Origin: Methylobacter sp.
GTDB taxonomy: Bacteria; Pseudomonadota; Gammaproteobacteria; Methylococcales; Methylomonadaceae
Direction of reading: 5' to 3'
Assembly: GCF_030680395.1 (NCBI RefSeq)
Contig: NZ_JAUXVR010000029.1
Span: 1-64,000, forward strand
DNA: 64,000 nucleotides
Part shown: piece after piece, positions 53,786-62,405 of the stretch
How the letters are laid out: every line of letters begins with the position of its first letter
Numbering within the stretch: position 1 is the stretch's first letter
Made by a program: the position numbers and the translations under genes
The notes under the pieces: generated by a model
The model's database searches: none
What the model was told of the DNA's origin: nothing
Seen by the model: the letters and a program-made list of their open reading frames with translations, nothing else

Positions 53786-54241
53786 TCAATGATCACTACG
53801 ATTGATATTGTGTTGATGCTCAATACCTTCGGTTAAATTATAACCTTCGTTATTGAATAGATCTCCGGTAAAAAACAAACGCATATCTATAATCCAAGCA
53901 ATTTTTTTTAGCTTATTGTTTTCTATAATAATGATTGAAAGTTTCTGATTGTTATCAATAATCTGACCCACAATTGTTTTTGGATTAGTAGGATCTTCTT
54001 TTAGCGCACCAGACACAATACGCTGAGCAGATTCCATTGTCAGCACTGGATTCGTAGTAGGTAGTTCAGCGTTCTTATCATTTTTAAGTGACTGCGCGTT
54101 AAAATAACCAATATCATAGACAAGCTTAAACATCAGACCAATCACAATCACGCCACCATAAACAGAGAGGCCAATTTTTAATCGCCTTCTAACGCGAGGA
54201 TTTGATAGTTTTTTTATAATAACGCGAGTTCTCATATTCAT
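53786..54241 (-). CDS. uncharacterised membrane-anchored protein
   Basis: 151 residues. A basic N-terminus (RVIIKKLSNPRVRRRLKIG) leads to one membrane helix (about 25-50), leaving a periplasmic domain of about 100 residues. The part NKLKKIAWIIDMRLFFTGDLFN vaguely recalls the N-terminal domain of DsbC-type isomerases (a W-(I/V)-x-D...F-x-G-D pattern), but the thioredoxin part and its CXXC are absent. AT-rich compared with core genes, so possibly acquired. Function unknown. Confidence 0.6.
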   Translation of the reverse strand: MNMRTRVIIKKLSNPRVRRRLKIGLSVYGGVIVIGLMFKLVYDIGYFNAQSLKNDKNAELPTTNPVLTMESAQRIVSGALKEDPTNPKTIVGQIIDNNQKLSIIIIENNKLKKIAWIIDMRLFFTGDLFNNEGYNLTEGIEHQHNINRSDH

Positions 54242-54340
54242 TTTTATTGCGGTTCTATGGCATTATTTACATCTAATTCGGCGTTGTTGAATAAATCAAA
54301 ATTGGCCCAAGCTCAACATGGTTGTGCAGTTGTAGTGCAA

Positions 54341-54390
54341 TCCGTAGGATGCAATAGCCGGGTAGATTAGGCATGCTGTTTATGTCCGAC
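54341..54390. repeat. second copy of TCCGTAGGATGCAATAGC with GCATGCTGTTTATG
   Basis: 18 bp identical to 52421-52438, followed by GGCATGCTGTTTATGT, which is shared with 63863-63878. It abuts the stop of hicB at 54392. Confidence 0.65.
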
Positions 54391-54391
54391 A

Positions 54392-54805
54392 TCAAGTCAG
54401 CGTCACATCAATATGCTTGCCCAGCGCCTTGGCCGCCGCCTCCAATTGATCCAGTCGGGAAGCATGCCTCAAGTCAAACAGCCGATCAACCTGTGGCCCT
54501 TTCCAGCCTAAACGACGTGCCAGTTCGGCCTTACGCACACCTTGTATCATCATTTCCCGATAAACGGCCAACTTAATGCCCTCCAGTGCGGAAGGCTTAG
54601 CAGTGCGTAAATCAGGACACACGGAAGGTTCCGGCAAAGGTTTTCTGGCATCGACATAAAATGACAAAGCGGTTTCCAACGCGTCAACTGCATTAAGTAA
54701 GGCTTCTTCCTCATTCTTGCCGAAAGTAATCGCTTCCGGCACATCGGGAAACGTTACTAATAGTGTGCCATCGTCTGGGGTCAAAATGACGGGATAATTA
54801 AACAT
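54392..54805 (-). CDS. hicB: HicB-family antitoxin with C-terminal helix-turn-helix
   Basis: 137 residues. The N-terminal half is the HicB partial RNase-H-like fold (YPVILTPDDGTLLVTFPDVPEA and NEEEALLNAVDALETAL). The C-terminal half is a Cro-type HTH (GVRKAELARRLGWKGPQVDRL, then LEAAAKALGKHIDV). It neutralises HicA and represses its promoter. It lies 9 bp downstream of the hicA remnant, in the usual order toxin-antitoxin, and appears intact. Confidence 0.88.
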   Translation of the reverse strand: MFNYPVILTPDDGTLLVTFPDVPEAITFGKNEEEALLNAVDALETALSFYVDARKPLPEPSVCPDLRTAKPSALEGIKLAVYREMMIQGVRKAELARRLGWKGPQVDRLFDLRHASRLDQLEAAAKALGKHIDVTLT

Positions 54806-54814
54806 AGTTGTCCT

Positions 54815-54993
54815 TTATTTTAAACCAAGTTGACGTTTAATGGCAGCTTCCAAGCTTTTGCCAAGTTCGGTAGCGCCGTGCATGGGTAAAGTAGACTGTT
54901 TTCCATTTAAAAATACTTTCAAATGTGAGTCCTTGCCTTTTTGAAAGGTTGTTCCTTGTTGTTCCAGTCATTTTTCATCTGCTTAGAATTCAT
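54815..54993 (-). pseudogene. hicA: frameshifted hicA toxin gene
   Basis: From ATG 54993 to TAA 54815 is 179 bases, not a multiple of three. The first frame gives MNSKQMKN and then turns to nonsense. The second frame gives LEQQGTTFQKGKDSHLKVFL, then GKQSTLPMHGATELGKSL and KRQLGLK, the HicA dsRBD-like core with its catalytic His in KDSH. One base has been lost near the start (around 54970). Unless a sequencing slip, no toxin can be made. Too short and broken for the track. Confidence 0.8.
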
Positions 54994-55245
54994 GGTAAAT
55001 TATAACACTTCTGTTGTTTTTTTCTTTGGTAAATGGTTATCCATTCATAGTTTCTCATACGCTTTCTCGTCTTTGGTCGGATTAAAAAAAGCGTGAAACT
55101 ATAGCAACGAACCTTTTTCTTTTCCGATTAGTGTCGATTGCACTTATGAGTTGAATCCGCCTTATTGTTATAATGATAAAAGTGGTGCCCGATCTGTTTT
55201 ATGGGTAACTTTTTAATTGAGTACATAATTGAGTACATATTTTTA

Positions 55246-56466
55246 ATGAAAGAATCATCAAATGCTCTAAAACATAGCGAATCAAGCATCAATACCGACG
55301 CAACAAACATCCAATATATAAATACCCCAGACCAGCTGGCTAAATTGTGTGAACAGATAAAGAAAGAACCCTGGTTAGCTCTTGATACGGAGTTTTTACG
55401 GGAAAAAACCTATTACCCAAAGTTTTGCTTGCTGCAAATAGCAACACCGGAATGGGTGGCATGTATTGATCCCATCGCACTACCCTCCTTGGATATCCTT
55501 TTTGAAGTGATATACAGCCCATCCATTGTAAAAGTATTTCATTCCAGCAGACAGGATTTGGAGATTTTTTATCAATTAACCGGGAAACTGCCTGAGCCGC
55601 TGTTCGATACCCAAATTGCTGCGCCGTTGCTCGGTTTTCAGGAGAATCCGGGTTATGCGATGCTGGTTTCCAGCCTGTTAAATGTAAATTTAAACAAAGC
55701 GCATACACGGGCAGATTGGAGCAAGCGGCCGCTGATAAATGCAGAAATTCAATATGCTGCGGATGACGTGATTTATCTCTGCAAGATTTATCAAATGATG
55801 TTGCAGAAATTAGCCGAACTGGGACGAATCGATTGGCTGGAACGTGACTTTGCCGAGCTGGCAAATCCGGATCTTTATGAGGTAAAGCCTGAAAAAGCCT
55901 GGTTGAAAATAAAAGGTAAAAACAAACTGACCGGCAGGCAATTAGCCATTGTTCAAGCCTTGGCCGAATGGCGGGAAAAAACCGCGCAGTCTGAAGATCG
56001 ACCCAAGAGTTGGCTGTTGCGTGATGAGATGCTGTTCGATTTAGCCAAACTGCAACCGGAAACAGTGAGCGAATTAGCCAATGTTCGCGGCATTAATGAG
56101 CGTGCGGTTAATCGTTATGGCGCAGAACTGTGTCAACTCATTACGGCCGCCAAAAATCGTGCGCCGATACCCTTGAATGAAAAAGGTCGGCCTGCTAAAA
56201 AGACTCAGCAGCAGGAAGCGATACTGGATATTTTGACCGCACTGGTCAGAATTCGCGCCGAAGAAAACGCATTAAATCCAATTATTCTTGCGACACGTAA
56301 GGATTTGGAAGTGCTGTTGTTCAATGACGATGATGAGTGTCCGCTATTGCATGGCTGGCGTTTTGAAATGGCCGGCAGGGAATTAGTCGGCTTGTTAAAA
56401 GGCGAGTTATTACTCGGGATTGAATCTGACAAGCTGGATATTATTGAAAAGAAATCTTTGGCATAG
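55246..56466 (+). CDS. rnd: ribonuclease D
   Basis: 406 residues from the ATG at 55246; a start at 55201 would add 15 hydrophobic residues, and neither has a good ribosome site. DEDD exonuclease motifs: LALDTEFLREKTYYPKF, VFHSSRQDLEIF, and the late YAADDVIYLCKIYQMM. HRDC domains follow (about 215-290, LAIVQALAEWREKTAQSED...). RNase D trims tRNA 3' ends. No operon partner. Confidence 0.95.
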   Translation: MKESSNALKHSESSINTDATNIQYINTPDQLAKLCEQIKKEPWLALDTEFLREKTYYPKFCLLQIATPEWVACIDPIALPSLDILFEVIYSPSIVKVFHSSRQDLEIFYQLTGKLPEPLFDTQIAAPLLGFQENPGYAMLVSSLLNVNLNKAHTRADWSKRPLINAEIQYAADDVIYLCKIYQMMLQKLAELGRIDWLERDFAELANPDLYEVKPEKAWLKIKGKNKLTGRQLAIVQALAEWREKTAQSEDRPKSWLLRDEMLFDLAKLQPETVSELANVRGINERAVNRYGAELCQLITAAKNRAPIPLNEKGRPAKKTQQQEAILDILTALVRIRAEENALNPIILATRKDLEVLLFNDDDECPLLHGWRFEMAGRELVGLLKGELLLGIESDKLDIIEKKSLA

Positions 56467-56838
56467 TTTTGTGAATTAGCTTTTAAAATCAGACATGGAT
56501 GTACAACGGCGCAACAAGCAGATACCTATACTCACCAACTTGCTTTAAAGGGTTGATTTTATAGATATATTGAAGAGCTAGTAACCCACATCAAAGTTCC
56601 CTTGTAGTCTAACCCTGACTATAGGGGAACGTATCGTTCAGCTTTTATCCCCTTTAATAACCATCAGTTGTAGCCGTCAGTAAGACTAAAAAACAACAGC
56701 GCGGCAATAGATTGACAAATGTTGTTGTCAGCCCTGCTTTCTAATATTGTGTTTTAACACGCTAAGCTGATGCTTGCTGCGCTTGGTTGTCATATAATGC
56801 GCGTTTTAGTTTTTTATGTTCCCATAAGGAAAGTTAAT
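56467..56838. other. 372-bp spacer upstream of the mxaD-like gene
   Basis: TTGACA at 56712-56717 is a good -35 box, but the nearest TAATAT (56742) is 24 bases on, so no sound promoter can be called. The ribosome site AAGGA is at 56826. Confidence 0.4.
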
Positions 56839-57402
56839 ATGAAGAAAATCATTTTGTTTGTTTCAGTTTTGCTGTTCTTTTTTACTTCAATAGCCAGCGC
56901 TCATGGCCCGGTGCGCCAAAAAGCCGAAGAGAAAATCACCATCAATGCGCCTGCTGAAAAAGTCTGGGCTCTTATTAAAGACTTTGGCGATATGTCCTGG
57001 CATCCCGATATTTTTAACACAACCATTACAGGCGGCAATACAAAAGGCGCGGTCCGTGTCCTGACCTTAAAAGACGGCGGTACAATTACCGAAGAGTTAA
57101 AAAAGTATGACGACAAGAAAATGTCTTATGCCTATAAAATCACTGAAATGAGTTCATCTAAAACTATCACTCATGCCGGTGCCGAAGAAAAAGTTCCTGC
57201 GTTACCTGTAAATGATTACGCAGCAAGCATCGAATTAGCCGATAAAGGCGGTAAGACTGAAGTTATCTGGAAAGCCGGTTACTACCGCGCCTACATGAAC
57301 AACAATCCACCGGAAGAAATGAACGAAGAAGCCGCCAATACAGCAGTGAAAGCCGTTTTGGAAACAGGCTTGCTTAATCTGAAGAAATTGGCTGAAAAGT
57401 AA
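56839..57402 (+). CDS. MxaD-like periplasmic SRPBCC-domain protein
   Basis: 187 residues from ATG 56839; the track start at 56770 is upstream of the AAGGA site. A signal peptide (MKKIILFVSVLLFFFTSIASA) is cut before HGPVRQKAEEKITINAPAEKVW. The body is one START/SRPBCC fold (WALIKDFGDMSWHPDIFNTT, GAVRVLTLKDGGTITEELKKYD, KAGYYRAYMNNNPPEEMNEEAA). MxaD of methylotrophs, which helps electron flow from methanol dehydrogenase to cytochrome cL, has the same HGP...EKVWALIKDF start and size. No other mxa gene is in the window. Co-transcribed with the propeller gene 10 bp away. Confidence 0.8.
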   Translation: MKKIILFVSVLLFFFTSIASAHGPVRQKAEEKITINAPAEKVWALIKDFGDMSWHPDIFNTTITGGNTKGAVRVLTLKDGGTITEELKKYDDKKMSYAYKITEMSSSKTITHAGAEEKVPALPVNDYAASIELADKGGKTEVIWKAGYYRAYMNNNPPEEMNEEAANTAVKAVLETGLLNLKKLAEK

Positions 57403-57411
57403 GGTTTAGCA

Positions 57412-58470
57412 GTGTTTCCAGTGAGCTACCGCCGCGCCAGTTCCCTGATGGTGTGCGGTATGCGCACCATCCTTGGCAATAAGGCTATGGCGATTTGCAT
57501 CGCTATAGCCTTTTTATCTCCACCGCTTGCAGCCCAGCCTTTTGCTTACAGGGACGTAAGCAAGGGGCGTGAGCTGGGAGCGGCAAGCTTTGCCTACATC
57601 AGCAATCAATTGGACGATAGCGTGTCTGTTATCGATACGGCAACGGGTCGTGTAGTCGATACCATTGCTGTTGCCGGTAAACCGGCTGGCGTTGCGGTTG
57701 CACCTGACGGCAATAAAGTTTATGTCAGTACGCCGGAAGCCAAAGGCTTTGCCGTTGTCGATACTCAAAAACGCGAAGTCATCGCCAACGTTGCTGTAAA
57801 TGACGGCACATTGGGTATTGCTGTGGGACCGGACAGCAAGCGGATTTATGTGGCAGACTGGTACAAGAACACCGTTTCGGTTATTAATGCGGACAGTCTG
57901 CAGGTAATTAAAACGATTGGCGTCGGCGAATCGCCATCAGGCTTGGTTGTCAGTCCCGATAATCGCTGGTTATATGTCGCCAACCGGATCAGTAATTCAG
58001 TTTCCCAGATCGACTTGAAGACATTGACGGTCAAGAAAACCGCACAGGTTGGTACGCACCCGTTTGGACTTACTATTGATTCAAGAGGCGAACGCATTTA
58101 TGTCGCCAATGTAAAAAGCGATGATGTAACGGTTGTGGAAACGGCAAGGATGAAGCCTATTGCTACCGTAAAGGTCAATATGTTGCCTTATGCAACAGCA
58201 CTGGCGCTTAACGACAGCCGCCTGTTGGTGACTAATCAGGATGACGGTTCGGTTTCTGTGATCGATACGGAGACGCTAAAGGAAATCGCCCTGATTACTG
58301 TGGGTACCAAACCCGAGGGTATCAGCACCCATCCGGATGACCGGCATGTCTACGTGGCTAACTGGTTTGACGGCAATGTTTCGGTAGTCGATGCCAGAAC
58401 CCTGAAAGTGATCGATACTATTCAAACCGGCGAAGGCAGTCGTGCCTTTGGGCAGTTTATGAGCAAATGA
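57412..58470 (+). CDS. YVTN-type beta-propeller protein
   Basis: 352 residues from GTG. A signal peptide (about residues 20-42, AMAICIAIAFLSPPLAAQP) leads to seven or so repeats of about 42 residues with YVTN/YVAN cores: AYISNQLDDSVSVIDTATGR, RIYVADWYKNTVSVI, WLYVANRISNSVSQID, RIYVANVKSDDVTVVE and HVYVANWFDGNVSVVD. It is secreted or periplasmic, YncE-like. Genes of this type lie near methanol dehydrogenase operons in methylotrophs, consistent with the MxaD-like neighbour. The function of the family is unsettled; it may bind quinoprotein or metal chaperones. Confidence 0.85.
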   Translation: MFPVSYRRASSLMVCGMRTILGNKAMAICIAIAFLSPPLAAQPFAYRDVSKGRELGAASFAYISNQLDDSVSVIDTATGRVVDTIAVAGKPAGVAVAPDGNKVYVSTPEAKGFAVVDTQKREVIANVAVNDGTLGIAVGPDSKRIYVADWYKNTVSVINADSLQVIKTIGVGESPSGLVVSPDNRWLYVANRISNSVSQIDLKTLTVKKTAQVGTHPFGLTIDSRGERIYVANVKSDDVTVVETARMKPIATVKVNMLPYATALALNDSRLLVTNQDDGSVSVIDTETLKEIALITVGTKPEGISTHPDDRHVYVANWFDGNVSVVDARTLKVIDTIQTGEGSRAFGQFMSK

Positions 58471-58614
58471 TTATGAATAAGCAATAAATAATTTTTTGTA
58501 GGGGATTTAGAGCTATGGCCATTAAGGATAGCTCCCCTACAGCCTAACTATTTGAACAATCCCGATTTATTTCGCATTGTTAATGCAAAGCTCATCACAA
58601 GCCCCCCAATATAA

Positions 58615-60003
58615 ATGCCGTCACCAAATCAACTCATCGCTCCCCTACCTTATTTTTCCGACAGTGCAGAACTGTTTTCCGCCTGCGTAGATAAAGCTTG
58701 GGCCGTTTTTCTGGATAGCGGTTTTCCTCACAGCAATCAGGGTCGATACGATATTATTGCGGCCGAGCCGGTATGCACCTTAATCACGCATGGCGAGATT
58801 ACCGAGATTACCCGTAACGGCGCGACACTAAAATCAACTAAAAATCCGTTCGATTTAGTTAAGCAACAGCTTTGTTCGTTCCCGGATTTTAAGCTGGAAG
58901 CGGGTCTTGACGATTTGCCGTTCAACGGCGGCGCCATCGGTTATTTTGCCTATGATTTAGCCCGCCGACTGGAAGCGCTGCCGACTATGGCCGAAGATGC
59001 AGAGCATATTGCCGAGATGGCGGTAGGGATTTACGAGTGGGCCGTCATCGTCGATCATCACCGGCAAAAAAGTTATCTGGCAGGGCATTGCAATCAGCAA
59101 AAATGGCAAGCTTTGATCAAGCAGTTCAGCCAACTATCGGCAAGACAGGATCATCATGAGTTTAAGGTCGTCAGCGAGATTAAGTCCAATATGGACAGGG
59201 ATTCTTATGTTCGTGGCTTTAACCGGATCAAGCATTACCTTAAGGAAGGCGACTGTTATCAGGTGAATCTGGCGCAGCGGTTTGTAGCCGATTGCGAGGG
59301 CGATCCGTGGGTAGCCTATCAAGCCTTGCGTAGATTAAATGCAGCCCCGTTCAGTTGCTATCTTAATCTGCCCGAAGTGCAGATTTTAAGCTCATCCCCG
59401 GAGCGTTTTTTAAAACTGACCGATGGCGTTGTCGAGACCAAACCCATTAAAGGAACGCGGCCGAGAAAGCAGGATTATGCGGAAGATCAGCAGCAAATAA
59501 AAAACCTGGAAGCCAGCAACAAAGACCGGGCGGAAAACCTGATGATCGTCGATTTGCTTAGAAATGACATCAGTAAAACCTGCAAGAACGGTTCAGTCAA
59601 AGTGCCGAAGTTATTTGATGTGGAAAGCTACGCCACCGTGCATCATCTGGTCAGCACAGTAACCGGCATACTGGCTGATAATCAGCACGCACTGGATTTG
59701 TTAAAAAGCTGCTTTCCGGGCGGATCGATTACCGGCGCACCCAAAATCAGATCCATGGAAATCATAGAAGAGCTTGAGCCCAACCGGCGCGGCATTTATT
59801 GCGGGGCTATCGGTTACATCGGTTTCAATGGCAATATGGATACTAATATCGCTATCAGAACACTGGTGCATTCGGAAAACACCATCCGTTTCTGGGCCGG
59901 TGGCGGTATCGTCAACGATTCCGTAGCAGAAGAAGAATATCAGGAAAGTTTTGACAAGGCGGCAGCCATGCTCGATTTGTTGCAGAGATTTACGGTAAGG
60001 TGA
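58615..60003 (+). CDS. pabB: aminodeoxychorismate synthase component I
   Basis: 462 residues. With PabA it makes 4-amino-4-deoxychorismate, the substrate of PabC at 34.2 kb. Seen: the N-terminal tryptophan-like pocket (NGGAIGYFAYDL), YLKEGDCYQVNLAQRF, FLKLTDGVVETKPIKGTRPR, the MIVDLLRNDISKTC stretch, FPGGSITGAPKIRSMEII, and RFWAGGGIVNDS. The KxxPIKGT-type region fits PabB rather than TrpE (which has PIAGT). It is followed 30 bp later by the kinase gene. Confidence 0.93.
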   Translation: MPSPNQLIAPLPYFSDSAELFSACVDKAWAVFLDSGFPHSNQGRYDIIAAEPVCTLITHGEITEITRNGATLKSTKNPFDLVKQQLCSFPDFKLEAGLDDLPFNGGAIGYFAYDLARRLEALPTMAEDAEHIAEMAVGIYEWAVIVDHHRQKSYLAGHCNQQKWQALIKQFSQLSARQDHHEFKVVSEIKSNMDRDSYVRGFNRIKHYLKEGDCYQVNLAQRFVADCEGDPWVAYQALRRLNAAPFSCYLNLPEVQILSSSPERFLKLTDGVVETKPIKGTRPRKQDYAEDQQQIKNLEASNKDRAENLMIVDLLRNDISKTCKNGSVKVPKLFDVESYATVHHLVSTVTGILADNQHALDLLKSCFPGGSITGAPKIRSMEIIEELEPNRRGIYCGAIGYIGFNGNMDTNIAIRTLVHSENTIRFWAGGGIVNDSVAEEEYQESFDKAAAMLDLLQRFTVR

Positions 60004-60033
60004 TGCACAGTTTAATCGTCGTACGAAGGTAGC

Positions 60034-60609
60034 GTGATTATTATCAAACTGGGCGGTAGTCTGTCCCGCTCGGATACCCTCGTTAACTGCCTGAGTGCGG
60101 TGGAAAAAAACTATCAGGGCAGGGCGGTGGTTATCGTCCCCGGCGGCGGCGCGTTTGCCGATCAGGTTAGATTAGCGCAACAACAGTGGCAATTCGACGA
60201 TACCACCGCGCATCACATGGCTCTCTTAGCCATGCAGCAAATGGCCTTGATGTTTAAAGGGCTTAAACCGGATTTCTCTATTGTCCCGTCTGTCGAGGCG
60301 ATTCAAAACCAACTGGACCGGCAAAAAACCGTCATTTGGTCGCCGGATATTATTGAACTTGATAACGCAGGTATTGAGGCAAGCTGGGATATAACCTCAG
60401 ACAGCTTGGCGGCATGGTTGGCCAAGACACTATCGGCAACCGAACTTATCCTGATAAAGTCAGTCGCTATTGATACCCGCCTTAGTCTTAATCAACTCGC
60501 AGAACAACATATAGTCGATAAAACCTTTTGTGAATTTGTCGCGAAGGCCGGGTTTAAAGTACACATCGTTAATGCCCGAAACTATGGGGCTGGAATAATT
60601 TTAATCTAA
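60034..60609 (+). CDS. amino-acid-kinase-family protein, tetrahydromethanopterin-associated type
   Basis: 191 residues from GTG, shorter than typical kinases of the fold. KLGGSLSRSDTLVNCL and VVIVPGGGAFADQVRLAQ form the phosphate site; DDTTAHHMALLAMQQMALM, SWDITSDSLAAWLA and ELILIKSV follow. This is the pattern of the small kinases (orf17 in Methylorubrum, MfnE in archaea) encoded with C1-transfer cofactor genes, where MfnE makes aminofuran diphosphate for methanofuran. Co-location with pabB (pABA is a part of methanopterin) supports this. Product and substrate are inferred. Confidence 0.75.
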   Translation: MIIIKLGGSLSRSDTLVNCLSAVEKNYQGRAVVIVPGGGAFADQVRLAQQQWQFDDTTAHHMALLAMQQMALMFKGLKPDFSIVPSVEAIQNQLDRQKTVIWSPDIIELDNAGIEASWDITSDSLAAWLAKTLSATELILIKSVAIDTRLSLNQLAEQHIVDKTFCEFVAKAGFKVHIVNARNYGAGIILI

Positions 60610-60632
60610 GCCGTTATTCCGGCAGGGAATCA

Positions 60633-60691
60633 CTCCGGGCTATCCTGCCCGGAGCCCTTCGGGTAAATGCAAATCCGTTCCAGACGGATTT
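60633..60691 (+). terminator. two hairpins after the kinase gene
   Basis: CTCCGGGC/GCCCGGAG (60633-60654) and AAATCCGT/ACGGATTT (60671-60691). The first could end the pabB-kinase transcript, though no T-run follows. Confidence 0.5.
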
Positions 60692-60703
60692 GTGCCGGAA
60701 TCC

Positions 60704-60783
60704 ACGACTGCATGGACAGGAAATGATCCAGTCATTTCTCTGCATTCCCCACATTCATGTAACTTAGCAGTTGCCGAGAACAC
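60704..60783 (+). repeat. degraded 48-bp repeat upstream of the BASS transporter
   Basis: ACGACTGCATGGAC at 60704 and AGCAGTTGCCGAGAACA near 60766 are the two ends of a unit. The middle has been replaced by a palindromic stretch, GAAATGATCCAGTCATTTC. Confidence 0.65.
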
Positions 60784-60815
60784 ATGGATGTGAAAAGAAA
60801 ACTAAAAGGATCTTC

Positions 60816-61772
60816 ATGTTAAATGTTTGGCAAAAAACCTGCATAAAAATAGCCGAATGGTTTTTGTTGTGGATTGTAGCAGGCTGCTTGTGGGCATGGT
60901 GGCAACCCGAAGCGTGGATATGGTTCCAGCCTTACATCACAATCGGGCTGGGTGTGATCATGTTAGGCATGGGCCTGACCCTGCGGCTGTCCGATTTTTC
61001 AGAAGCATTGCGTATGCCGAAAATTATCGCTATCGGCGTTTTGGCACAGTTTGTCATCATGCCGCTGGCGGCTTACTTTTGGGCAAAAGCCATGGATTTG
61101 GAGATAGGTTTGGCGATAGGCTTGATACTGGTCGGCTCCTGTCCCGGCGGCACCGCATCCAATGTAATTTGTTACCTGGCGCGTGCCAATGTGGCCTTGA
61201 GCGTCCTGTTGACCATGTGCTCCACTTTCGCCGCCGTAGTAATGACACCGTTACTGACCCAATGGCTGGCGGGCTCCTACTTGCCGGTTGACGGTTGGGG
61301 CTTGTTTCGTTCGATGGTTCAGGTGGTATTGATCCCTTTAATCGCGGGATTGTTAATCAATACTGCGCTGGATCGAATACAGCAGCATAAACGCCACACC
61401 GTGCGTGCCGCCATACATACAGTCGGTCCTGTCGTCAGCATCGCAGTGATTGTGCTGGTGGTGAGCAGCATTGTGGCGGGCAACAAAATGACGATTGAGC
61501 TGGCTGGGCCAAAATTATTCTGTTCGGTTTTTTTACTTCACACCACCGGCTTTGCCTTAGGTTATTTTGTGATGCAGTGGCTGGGTTACGGCAAGGCAGA
61601 AAGCCGCACCGTATCAATCGAAGTGGGCATGCAAAACAGCGGACTTGGCGCATCGCTGGCTAAAACGCATTTTGCCGATATGGTGATGGCTCCGGTTCCT
61701 GCCGCGATTTCGGCGGTATTTCATTGTTTGATTGGTAGTGCGCTGGCGGGGATTTGGGGTAGAAAAAGATAG
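60816..61772 (+). CDS. bile-acid:Na+ symporter (BASS) family transporter
   Basis: 318 residues from ATG 60816 behind AAAAGGA; the track start (60771) is in repeat DNA. About ten helices. Typical BASS/ArsB-3-like landmarks: MGLTLRLSDFSEAL, FVIMPLAAYFWA, GLILVGSCPGGTASNVICYLARANVALSV, and SIEVGMQNSGLGASLAKTHF. Members carry organic anions with sodium, for example pantoate or 2-oxo acids; the substrate here is not known. Use of a sodium gradient would go with a sodium-pumping pyrophosphatase, if hppA is one. Confidence 0.88.
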   Translation: MLNVWQKTCIKIAEWFLLWIVAGCLWAWWQPEAWIWFQPYITIGLGVIMLGMGLTLRLSDFSEALRMPKIIAIGVLAQFVIMPLAAYFWAKAMDLEIGLAIGLILVGSCPGGTASNVICYLARANVALSVLLTMCSTFAAVVMTPLLTQWLAGSYLPVDGWGLFRSMVQVVLIPLIAGLLINTALDRIQQHKRHTVRAAIHTVGPVVSIAVIVLVVSSIVAGNKMTIELAGPKLFCSVFLLHTTGFALGYFVMQWLGYGKAESRTVSIEVGMQNSGLGASLAKTHFADMVMAPVPAAISAVFHCLIGSALAGIWGRKR

Positions 61773-61790
61773 CTGCCTTAGATGTCTTGA

Positions 61791-61812
61791 TTTGTGTATT
61801 TTTGTGTATAAT
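61791..61812 (+). promoter_or_regulatory. hicAB promoter with tandem TTTGTGTAT repeat
   Basis: TTTGTGTAT occurs twice in tandem with a 10-bp period (61791 and 61801), the second copy running into TATAAT (61807-61812). The ATG of hicA is at 61819, so the leader is very short. The direct repeat over the -10 box is a likely operator for HicB. A matching -35 box is unclear (TTGATT at 61787 is too near). Confidence 0.55.
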
Positions 61813-61818
61813 TAAAAT

Positions 61819-62007
61819 ATGAACAGCAAAGACGTGATTAAGCGGTTAGTTCAAGAAGGCTGGATAAATGTGGGCGGTAAAGGCGACCACATCAAATTCA
61901 AGCATCCGGATAAGCACGGTCATGTGGTCGTGCCGCATCCACGTAAAGACGTGGCGTTAGGCACATTAAGAAATATTTACCGGCAAGCCGGTTGGGAGTG
62001 GCAATAA
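61819..62007 (+). CDS. hicA: HicA-family mRNA interferase toxin
   Basis: 62 residues, complete. The dsRBD-like fold NSKDVIKRLVQEGWINVGGKGDHIKFKH has the catalytic His in GDHIKF, then HPRKDVALGTLRNIYRQAG. HicA cleaves mRNA independently of the ribosome. The stop shares bases with the hicB start (TAATG). Unlike the copy at 54.8 kb it has no frameshift. Confidence 0.93.
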   Translation: MNSKDVIKRLVQEGWINVGGKGDHIKFKHPDKHGHVVVPHPRKDVALGTLRNIYRQAGWEWQ

Positions 62008-62405
62008 TGTTATATTCAGTTTATGTGCATTTGGGCGATGATAAACACGCGCATGGCGTGACCATTCCCGATTTTCCGGGTTGTTTCTCGGCGGCGGATG
62101 ATTGGGATTCGTTGCCGGCTAACATTCAGGAGGCTATCGAATTGTATTGCGAAGGGGAAGATATGGACATTCCCGTACCGACCCCGCTGGAACAATTGGT
62201 ATCCCGCCCGGAATATGAAGGCGGAGCATGGCTGCTGGTGGATGTTGATGTTTCACGTTTATCAACCAAGCCGGTACGAATCAATATTTCCTTGCCGGAA
62301 AATTTGGTGCAAAACATCGATAGCTACGCCAAGTCACATCATCTTACCCGTTCCGGTTTTTTGGCGCGTGCGGCGTTGGCGGAAATACAAAAAGGGGGGG
62401 CGTAA
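62007..62405 (+). CDS. hicB: HicB-family antitoxin with ribbon-helix-helix C-terminus
   Basis: 132 residues from ATG 62007. The HicB core (LYSVYVHLGDDKHAHGVTIP, DFPGCFSAADDW, IQEAIELYCEGEDMDIPVP) is followed by an RHH-type segment (VRINISLPENLVQNIDSYAK, SGFLARAAL), a different DNA-binding domain from the HTH in the other hicB of this window. Pairs with the hicA directly upstream. Confidence 0.93.
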   Translation: MLYSVYVHLGDDKHAHGVTIPDFPGCFSAADDWDSLPANIQEAIELYCEGEDMDIPVPTPLEQLVSRPEYEGGAWLLVDVDVSRLSTKPVRINISLPENLVQNIDSYAKSHHLTRSGFLARAALAEIQKGGA

